From: an uncultured SAR116 cluster alpha proteobacterium
Lineage (GTDB): Bacteria > Pseudomonadota > Alphaproteobacteria > Puniceispirillales > Marisalimonadaceae
Direction of reading: 5' to 3'
Assembly (NCBI GenBank): GCA_902578805.1
Contig: CACHEH010000009.1
Span: 1 to 40,072, forward strand
Length of the DNA: 40,072 bases
Shown: positions 27,898 through 33,742 of the stretch, one piece after another
How positions within the stretch are numbered: position 1 is the stretch's first letter
Layout of the letters: each line of letters starts with the position of its first letter
Notes under the pieces: model-generated
Database searches by the model: none
What the model was told of the DNA's origin: nothing
Seen by the model: only the letters and a program-made list of their open reading frames with translations
Position numbers and translations under genes: made by a program

Positions 27898-29094
27898 TTA
27901 AGTTACTTTCGCGAAAGCCAATTGATCTGCAAATGAATCTACTGATGAATTTTCATTAATTTTTGACAATGATTTATCAATCATGATTGATTTCTCATTA
28001 ATGATGTTTTGATTACATAATACAAGAGCTCTCTGAAGAGTGTTTTCGAGTTCTCTTACATTCCCTGGCCAATTATGATTTAATAATAATTCTCTTGCCT
28101 TACTGGTTAAATAAGGCGCAGATTTATTTTCATGATTATGTTTATCTAAAATTTTGATTGCAATTGGTAAAATATCATCTTTTCTAGAAGATAAATTACG
28201 AGTTTGAAGTGGAAACACATTAAGCCTATAATATAGATCCTCTCTAAATCTTGATTGGTTAACTTCATTAGCCATATCTCTATTTGATGTCGCTAAAACC
28301 CTTACATCAACGTCAATATCTCTCTGTCCACCAACAGGGGTTACTTTTCTTTCCTGCAAAACTCTCAGTAATTTTGCTTGCAAAGATAGAGGCATTTCAG
28401 AAATTTCGTCTAATAGTAATGTTCCCTTGTCAGCTGCACGGAAAATACCTTTGTTTGCATTTGATGCTCCAGTAAAAGCTCCCTTTTCGTGACCAAAAAG
28501 AATAGCCTCTAACATATTTTCTGGTATAGCAGCACAATTAACAGCAACAAATGGTTCATCTTTCCTTTTAGAATTTTCATGCAAATAATTTGCAAGCACT
28601 TCTTTACCTGATCCTGTTGGACCATTTATAAATACTGTTACATCAGTGCTTGCAACCTTTCTTGCTAATGACAATAAATCATAAGTTTTTGCGTCACCTG
28701 CTGAAAATGATACATTTGGACAGCAAGCATTAAATATTAATTCTAGAGAATATTGATCTTTATAGTCTGCAACATTAATTCTTTTTACAGCACCACCTAG
28801 CTCATCTTTAATTTCTATACCATCGCTATTGCAGTCACTAGTAATAATGATAATTTTTGTCAGTTTGGCCTGTCTTGCAATTGAAATTAATTTTGATGAA
28901 CCCCCAATTTCTTTCTCAAAAACATCTGAACAAACTATAGTTTCCGCTTGGTAACCAACAAGATCAATACCAAAAAAATCAGGTTTTGAACTACCAATAC
29001 CCGCCTTTATAACAGTAATGTCTCTATTTTCAAAGATATCACATAGATTGTTCGCAATCTTTAAACTATTATTAACTACAATAACTTGGCTCAT
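27898..29094 (-). CDS. flbD: FlbD-like sigma-54 activator lacking a DNA-binding domain
   Basis: AAA+ activator of sigma-54 RNA polymerase. It has 398 residues: an N-terminal receiver-like domain (1-~130) without an obvious phospho-acceptor motif, then the AAA+ domain with Walker A GPTGSGKE (158-165), GAFTGA (205-210) and Walker B LLLDE (226-230). It resembles Caulobacter FlbD. It ends ~30 residues after the AAA+ domain, and fliE begins 15 bases later, so the Fis-type helix-turn-helix is truly absent rather than frameshifted away. Helicobacter FlgR is a known activator without it. A sigma-54 promoter and an AGGAG precede it; it is the first gene of the fliE-N unit. Confidence 0.85.
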   Translation of the reverse strand: MSQVIVVNNSLKIANNLCDIFENRDITVIKAGIGSSKPDFFGIDLVGYQAETIVCSDVFEKEIGGSSKLISIARQAKLTKIIIITSDCNSDGIEIKDELGGAVKRINVADYKDQYSLELIFNACCPNVSFSAGDAKTYDLLSLARKVASTDVTVFINGPTGSGKEVLANYLHENSKRKDEPFVAVNCAAIPENMLEAILFGHEKGAFTGASNANKGIFRAADKGTLLLDEISEMPLSLQAKLLRVLQERKVTPVGGQRDIDVDVRVLATSNRDMANEVNQSRFREDLYYRLNVFPLQTRNLSSRKDDILPIAIKILDKHNHENKSAPYLTSKARELLLNHNWPGNVRELENTLQRALVLCNQNIINEKSIMIDKSLSKINENSSVDSFADQLAFAKVT

Positions 29095-29126
29095 AAAACA
29101 CTCCTAAAATTATCAGAAATGTTAAA

Positions 29127-29142
29127 AGCAAGAAGCTTGCCA
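29127..29142 (-). promoter_or_regulatory. sigma-54 promoter for flbD-like/fliE-N operon
   Basis: On the minus strand the site reads TGGCAA-GCTTC-TTGCT, matching TGGCAC-N5-TTGCW with one change and exact spacing. Transcription would start near 29116, about 20 bases before the flbD-like ATG at 29094. Candidate activator boxes lie 85-145 bases upstream, the usual enhancer range. Confidence 0.85.
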
Positions 29143-29201
29143 AACTACAAATTGAAAGAAGCTTATTGGCATTTTTAATTAAAACATAGCAATTTTTTAT
29201 T

Positions 29202-29207
29202 TATAAT
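29202..29207 (+). promoter_or_regulatory. candidate -10 box for the FleQ-like gene
   Basis: A perfect TATAAT at 29202-29207 with TTAAAA 17 bases upstream (29179-29184) could start a transcript near 29214. A rival pair, TTGATT at 29209 with TATTAT at 29233, overlaps FleQ-like box 1. AT-rich DNA makes these weak calls. Confidence 0.35.
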
Positions 29208-29227
29208 ATTGATTTATTGGTAAAAAA

Positions 29228-29241
29228 GTCATTATTATGAC
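29228..29241 (+). promoter_or_regulatory. FleQ-box-like palindrome 1
   Basis: GTCA-TTATTA-TGAC has both exact arms and the spacer length of the Pseudomonas FleQ box GTCA-N6-TGAC. It lies 40 bases upstream of the FleQ-like start codon and about 100 upstream of the divergent sigma-54 promoter. It could serve in both autoregulation and enhancer function. Confidence 0.55.
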
Positions 29242-29257
29242 AAATGTTATAAATTTT

Positions 29258-29271
29258 TTCAATTATTTGAC
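29258..29271 (+). promoter_or_regulatory. FleQ-box-like palindrome 2
   Basis: TTCA-ATTATT-TGAC has one mismatch in the arms of GTCA-N6-TGAC. It starts exactly 30 bases after box 1, about three helical turns, placing both on one DNA face. It lies in the 5' leader of the FleQ-like gene, ending just before its ribosome-binding region. Confidence 0.5.
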
Positions 29272-29280
29272 GGATTTTAA

Positions 29281-30423
29281 ATGAATGTTGTCGATAAATT
29301 AACAACCCCATCTAAACAAAATAAGTCTATATTAGACAAACTTAATGAATTGATTGATGGCGAAAGTCCTGAAACTAAATCAATGAAGAACTTAATTGCA
29401 ATGGTATCTCAAACAGATAGTACTGCATTAATTTTAGGTGAAACTGGAACTGGTAAAGATATTGTTGCTCAAGCTATTCACAAGTGTTCAAACAAAAAAG
29501 GACCCTTCATAACAGTAAATTGTGCTGCAATTCCGTCTGAATTACTAGAGTCAGAACTTTTTGGACATGAAAAAGGTTCATTTACTGGTGCAGATAAACA
29601 AAGAAAAGGGAGGTTTGAACAATCTAGTGGCGGGTCTCTTTTTCTTGACGAAATTGGTGATATGCCCTTACCACTTCAAGCCAAACTATTAAGAGCTATT
29701 GAAAGTAAGACCATACAGAGAGTTGGTGGTTCACAAGACATTAAAATAGATTTAAGGTTGATTTGCGCAACACACAGAGATCTTGAAAAAAAAGTTGAAA
29801 ATGGCGAATTCAGAGCAGATTTGTTTTTTAGAATAAATGTTCTGCCAATAAATGTGCCTTCACTAGCTGAGAGAAGAACTGACATACCAAGTCTGCAAAA
29901 AACTCTATTAACACTTCTAAAAGTGGATGACTCCATGAAACCAATCTTTACACCAGATGCTATAACAGCACTTTGTAAACATAATTGGCCAGGCAATGTT
30001 CGTGAGTTAAAAAATGTAATTGAAAGAGCTTGCATAATCTTTCCAGGAAAAGAAATTACAAGCACTAATGTTTACGAAAATTTACTAAGATTGAAAGTCC
30101 CAACAGTTGCCGAAGAGCAAGAAGCACTATGGGAAATGACATCAGATTTAAGTGGAATAGATAACCTTGAAGAAAATGAGCTCAAAAATAATCTTGAAGA
30201 TTACTTACCGCATCCTAAAAATTATAAAAATTGGTTTTCTTTTTATGATGAAATAGACTTAAGAAGACATCTTCAAGATGTTGAAATTGTTCTAATAGAA
30301 GAGGCCCTTGAAAAAACAAACAATAAGGTAGCTCTTGCAGCAGATAAGCTAAAGCTTAGAAGAACTACCTTAATTGAAAAAATGAAAAAATATTCAATAA
30401 ATGTAAATCAAAATATTAATTAA
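29281..30423 (+). CDS. FleQ-like sigma-54 activator without N-terminal domain
   Basis: AAA+ enhancer-binding protein of 380 residues. The N-terminal regulatory domain of FleQ/FlrA is absent: Walker A GETGTGKD is already at 53-60. The sigma-54 contact loop reads GSFTGA (99-104) instead of GAFTGA; Walker B is SLFLDE near 120. The C-terminal Fis-type helix-turn-helix (~335-378) includes RRTTLIEKMKKYSI, close to that of Pseudomonas FleQ. It is divergent from the flbD-like gene, across two FleQ-box-like palindromes. CGGA precedes the ATG at 29281. Its end overlaps the convergent 664-aa flagellin by eight bases. Confidence 0.85.
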   Translation: MNVVDKLTTPSKQNKSILDKLNELIDGESPETKSMKNLIAMVSQTDSTALILGETGTGKDIVAQAIHKCSNKKGPFITVNCAAIPSELLESELFGHEKGSFTGADKQRKGRFEQSSGGSLFLDEIGDMPLPLQAKLLRAIESKTIQRVGGSQDIKIDLRLICATHRDLEKKVENGEFRADLFFRINVLPINVPSLAERRTDIPSLQKTLLTLLKVDDSMKPIFTPDAITALCKHNWPGNVRELKNVIERACIIFPGKEITSTNVYENLLRLKVPTVAEEQEALWEMTSDLSGIDNLEENELKNNLEDYLPHPKNYKNWFSFYDEIDLRRHLQDVEIVLIEEALEKTNNKVALAADKLKLRRTTLIEKMKKYSINVNQNIN

Positions 30424-32410
30424 TTAATCTTAAAAAAACTTCACCACTCGCGTTAGCTTGAGCAAGCATAGAAGAGGCTGCTTTAGACATAATTTGAGCT
30501 TTTGTTAGCCTAGCTGTTTCTAGAGCAAAATCAGCATCTTCTATTTTAGATAATCTTGAGGAAGAATTATTCTTTACGTCAAGAAGATAACTTAATCTAT
30601 GATCAATTGCATTTTCACTAGCACCAAATTTTGCTCTTGTGTTTGATATTGTATCAATTGCAGTATCGATATTAGTAAGAGCATTTGTAGCATTAGAAGA
30701 ACTAGATACAGAGATTATGGATCCTGGAGCTGACGCGCTACTTGAAGCCTGAGCTTGAAATCCTAGCTCTCCTACATCATCTCCAGAAATTTTGATTACA
30801 TCACCAGCGTCATGAGTTAATAATATTTGTCCCTTAAATGTAACAGAACTGTTCACAGAAATAGTGGCTCCTGTTGCATCAGTATGACCGTCAAAAAAAA
30901 CACCCGGTGTACCATTATGGGAAATTACAATATCAGCACCACTTGCACTGGCAAGTTGAACTTCTCCACTTGAGTTAGCTGAGGCAACAATATCCCCTAT
31001 TGACGCATTATTAATTGCAGTAATGGTTTCAGTTTCATTAGTAACACTTCCAAAATTAATTGTATTTCCATTAATACTTATATTTGAAGCAGCTGTTGAG
31101 GCTTCTGAAAAATTCAAATCTAGTGTTACTAAATTATCCCCAGAAGCGGTTACATTAGTTGATGAAGAAACTGCATTAATAGCAATAGCTTTAGCAGCTG
31201 CAGACGCGCTGTCGGACGCTCCAATTTCAATGTCATTAATTTTAATATCATGAGATGCCGTAAGTGCATTTGTTGATACTAAGTCAGATCTAATAATTGT
31301 GCTTGAATCAACTTCATTAAATCCAAATCTTGCCAAATCATCAATATTTCCACTATTAGACGCATATCCATTAGCTTTTGTCATGGCTTCAATTTTCACA
31401 AATGTACCGTCAACATTTTCTAATTTTATATATCCTAAATAAGTGCCCGCAGTAAAGCCAGCATCAGTTGGTGCATTTCCTCCAATAACTATATCATTAC
31501 CAGTAGTATTTGATAATGTAATTGTGTTATCAGAATTGAGTGTTGCTATTACACCCCCAGCTTGCTCATTAATTCCATCTACTAAGTTTGCAAGACTCGT
31601 TTGTGTGGAGATTATATTTGTATTAATTGTAAAAGTATCACTCATACTCAAAGAATTCTTTGCAGCTGATGTTACTTTATTAAAACCAGTAGCTGTTGCG
31701 CCATGAGAATTTGAATTTGCATTAATAGCTGTCACAAGTGCCGCTGCAGTATTATTTCCTGATGATAAGTTATCAGTTAAGTTTGCTGCTAAAGCGTTTT
31801 GTGAGTTAATTTTGATATCACTTGCTGCAAGATTACTACTATTGTAAGTAAATCCCGTTACTCGTCCACTGGTAAACTCTTTTACTCCAGATGATCCAGA
31901 CAAACCTAAACCTGTACTATCAGATTTAACAAGATCGATAGAAACTATATCATCCTTAGTTTCTCCAACTAAAAAACTTACCTTATCTTTAGTTCCATCT
32001 AACAATTTGATAGTATTAAATTTTATTAATTTAGTTAAAGCATCTATTTCTGTTAAGTAGGAATCTATTTCAACCTGTAGTGTGTTTCTATCAGCTGTTG
32101 TTAAAGTTGAACTGCCTCCTTGGACAGCCAATTCTCTTATTCTAGCAAGTATGTTATTTATTGAACTAAGACCACTATCAGCAGTTTGAGTAAGTATTTT
32201 TCCCTCAGCACCATTCGAAATTGCTTCACCTAAGGATAAAACTTGAGCATTTAACCTTGAAATAGGGCCTAAAGATGCTGGATCATCAGATGCACGATTA
32301 ATTCTTTTACCAGAAGATAACCTTTCTGTACTTTCAGTCATCTCCTTTATTTGATTAGTCATATTTCTTTGAATAAATTGAGACGTAGTCAAATTACCAA
32401 TATTAAGCAT
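30416..32410 (-). CDS. flagellin, 664 aa
   Basis: Filament subunit exported by the flagellar type III system. N-terminal D0/D1 (1-~140) has MTESTERLSSGKRINRASDD and IRELAVQGG; the C-terminal D1/D0 (~575-664) has SKIEDADFALETARLTKAQI. The central region (~180-545) includes flagellin IN-type units (NNITLSNTTGNDIVIGG-like) homologous to the 1010-aa flagellin. The extreme C-terminus, GEVFLRLIN, departs from the usual VLQLLQ/LLALLQ ending, suggesting a minor or specialised subunit. GGAGG precedes the ATG. No sigma-54 site was found upstream. Confidence 0.93.
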   Translation of the reverse strand: MLNIGNLTTSQFIQRNMTNQIKEMTESTERLSSGKRINRASDDPASLGPISRLNAQVLSLGEAISNGAEGKILTQTADSGLSSINNILARIRELAVQGGSSTLTTADRNTLQVEIDSYLTEIDALTKLIKFNTIKLLDGTKDKVSFLVGETKDDIVSIDLVKSDSTGLGLSGSSGVKEFTSGRVTGFTYNSSNLAASDIKINSQNALAANLTDNLSSGNNTAAALVTAINANSNSHGATATGFNKVTSAAKNSLSMSDTFTINTNIISTQTSLANLVDGINEQAGGVIATLNSDNTITLSNTTGNDIVIGGNAPTDAGFTAGTYLGYIKLENVDGTFVKIEAMTKANGYASNSGNIDDLARFGFNEVDSSTIIRSDLVSTNALTASHDIKINDIEIGASDSASAAAKAIAINAVSSSTNVTASGDNLVTLDLNFSEASTAASNISINGNTINFGSVTNETETITAINNASIGDIVASANSSGEVQLASASGADIVISHNGTPGVFFDGHTDATGATISVNSSVTFKGQILLTHDAGDVIKISGDDVGELGFQAQASSSASAPGSIISVSSSSNATNALTNIDTAIDTISNTRAKFGASENAIDHRLSYLLDVKNNSSSRLSKIEDADFALETARLTKAQIMSKAASSMLAQANASGEVFLRLIN

Positions 32411-32438
32411 AAATAAATTCCTCCACGAATTTTATTGA

Positions 32439-32454
32439 AATTACGGCAGTAATT
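32439..32454. repeat. inverted repeat upstream of 664-aa flagellin
   Basis: AATTAC-GGCA-GTAATT is a perfect six-base inverted repeat 29 bases before the flagellin ATG at 32410. It may be a regulator site or an mRNA leader hairpin; the sequence alone does not decide. Confidence 0.5.
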
Positions 32455-32506
32455 ACGACTGAAATTTAAATTTGTTTAATTTTTTTTAAAAAAAATTAAA
32501 ATACTA

Positions 32507-32803
32507 TTATTTCTTGCTCATGGAATATGCTTTTAGTCTTTTACTAAATTGACTTTGATTTTTGGATAAGTTTTCTAATTTTTTTTCTGTAGCTTTTATA
32601 TTTTCAAGATTATTTTCAATAAGCTTACCTATTCTTTTTTTAATCTGATTTTTCTTAATTTGTCTATCTTTAATCTTTTCTATTAGTAATCTTCTTTTTG
32701 TATCAAGAAGTGAAATTTGAGAAAATTCGTTATTATATATTAAATCAGAAATTTTTTTGGATAGATTTTCTAGCATTTCTAAGTCAGTGTTTAGAGTATC
32801 CAT
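32507..32803 (-). CDS. fliT: FliT-like small coiled-coil protein
   Basis: A 98-residue charged helical protein, two bases after fliS. FliT, the export chaperone for the filament cap, normally follows fliS (fliD-fliS-fliT) and has this size and helical character, but the sequence match is too weak to prove it. A longer GTG start at 32836 overlaps fliS; I chose the ATG at 32803 with AGAG upstream. It could equally be an unrelated flagellar protein. Confidence 0.55.
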   Translation of the reverse strand: MDTLNTDLEMLENLSKKISDLIYNNEFSQISLLDTKRRLLIEKIKDRQIKKNQIKKRIGKLIENNLENIKATEKKLENLSKNQSQFSKRLKAYSMSKK

Positions 32804-32805
32804 TT

Positions 32806-33243
32806 TTATTTCTCTAAAGATGGTATTTCTTCCCACCCTTCCATGATTTGTTTAACAACATCAATAGCTTTTAAAATTCCATCTTCAATTTTTTGACTGA
32901 ACCCTCTAATTATTTCGTAACGGCAATATTCGTATAACTGGAAAAGATTATTAGCAATTTCTAAAGCTTTATCAAAATCTAAGCTAGTTTGAAGACCATA
33001 AATTATGGATAGTGATTTACTAAGATTTTTAGCTTTATGGCGAACATTTTTTTCTTCAAAAGCTTTATCGACTAGATACTGATTTTGTTTTCTTTTTCTT
33101 TCATCTTGAATGTCTAAGACAATTTTTTGCATTGAATTGACCAACTCTTTCATCAATGCTCTAACTATTTCATGTGAAGATGTAACAGCATTGGAAGATT
33201 GTTGCGTCTTTTTATATGCATTTAATTGTTCGTTATTTACCAT
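32806..33243 (-). CDS. fliS: flagellar export chaperone FliS
   Basis: Cytoplasmic chaperone that binds the flagellin C-terminus and prevents early polymerisation. It has 145 residues: NAYKKTQQSS start, SKSLSIIYGLQTSLDFDKAL, EIANNLFQLYEYCRYEI and the ending VKQIMEGWEEIP are typical FliS. No good Shine-Dalgarno precedes the ATG. It sits among the flagellin genes, as expected. FliD, which usually precedes it, is absent here. Confidence 0.92.
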   Translation of the reverse strand: MVNNEQLNAYKKTQQSSNAVTSSHEIVRALMKELVNSMQKIVLDIQDERKRKQNQYLVDKAFEEKNVRHKAKNLSKSLSIIYGLQTSLDFDKALEIANNLFQLYEYCRYEIIRGFSQKIEDGILKAIDVVKQIMEGWEEIPSLEK

Positions 33244-33271
33244 AATAATAAATCAACATTGTTATATATAA

Positions 33272-33316
33272 GTGTCAAAAATTTGATTTTTTATAATTTT
33301 TATGTTTTATTGACAC
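33272..33316. promoter_or_regulatory. divergent fliS / 118-aa ORF control region with inverted half-sites
   Basis: GTGTCAA (33272-33278) and TTGACAC (33310-33316) form a perfect inverted pair 31 bases apart. The first also begins GTCA-AAAATT-TGAT (33274-33287), one base off the arms of a FleQ-like box. The pair lies between fliS and the divergent ORF, one arm adjacent to each gene. TTGACA could instead be -35 elements, but I see no good matching -10 on either strand. Confidence 0.4.
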
Positions 33317-33317
33317 C

Positions 33318-33674
33318 ATGATTGTTAATAATTTACAAAACCCATATGCTATAAATGAGATTAATGCTTCTAAACCGCTTAGGAATGAAAGCTCTAGTTT
33401 ATCTGCAAACAGTATGCCAACTAGTGATAGAATAGTTTCTGAAACTAGTGTTACAAAAAGACCTTTAAATAACACCCCTCCTAATTTCGTTAGGCATGTT
33501 TATGTAAACACTCAGACAGTTAGTAATGGATCATTAACTGAGAGCTTTATAAGATCAAGAGCTTCTCTATCTCCATCATATTTTTATAATGAGATTGTTA
33601 CTCGTTATAATATGATCAGTGCGATTCCCAAAGATTTAACTCATTTAAAAAAATCAGTTGAAAAATACGCGTAA
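33318..33674 (+). CDS. unknown 118-aa protein upstream of the plus-strand flagellin
   Basis: No family recognised. The first ~70 residues are Asn/Ser/Pro-rich and likely flexible (SLSANSMPTSDRIVSE); the last ~40 look structured (PSYFYNEIVTRYNMI). There is no Shine-Dalgarno before the ATG at 33318, so it may be leaderless or start elsewhere. It is divergent from fliS and directly precedes the sigma-54 promoter of the 754-aa flagellin. The composition looks coding. Confidence 0.55.
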   Translation: MIVNNLQNPYAINEINASKPLRNESSSLSANSMPTSDRIVSETSVTKRPLNNTPPNFVRHVYVNTQTVSNGSLTESFIRSRASLSPSYFYNEIVTRYNMISAIPKDLTHLKKSVEKYA

Positions 33675-33693
33675 GTAAAATTACCTAAACTTT

Positions 33694-33709
33694 TGGCATA
33701 ACAATTGCA
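33694..33709 (+). promoter_or_regulatory. sigma-54 promoter of the 754-aa flagellin
   Basis: The site reads TGGCAT-AACAA-TTGCA, matching TGGCAC-N5-TTGCW with one change and exact spacing. Transcription would start near 33720, giving a ~24-base leader to the ATG at 33743. This rules out the upstream ATG at 33710 as the start codon, as it would precede the transcript. Confidence 0.87.
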
Positions 33710-33742
33710 ATGTTTCCCTACGAAATTAATTTGGAGATTGAT

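Noticed and set aside
29165-29195. TGGCAT on the plus strand as a sigma-54 promoter for the FleQ-like gene
   Set aside because: The sequence after it is TTTTAATTAA, with no TTGC at the -12 position.
32415-32480. Possible sigma-28 promoter (TAAATTTC ... GCCGTAAT) upstream of the 664-aa flagellin
   Set aside because: Spacing is 13 instead of 11 and the -10 part matches only about five of eight bases; overlapping repeats explain the likeness.
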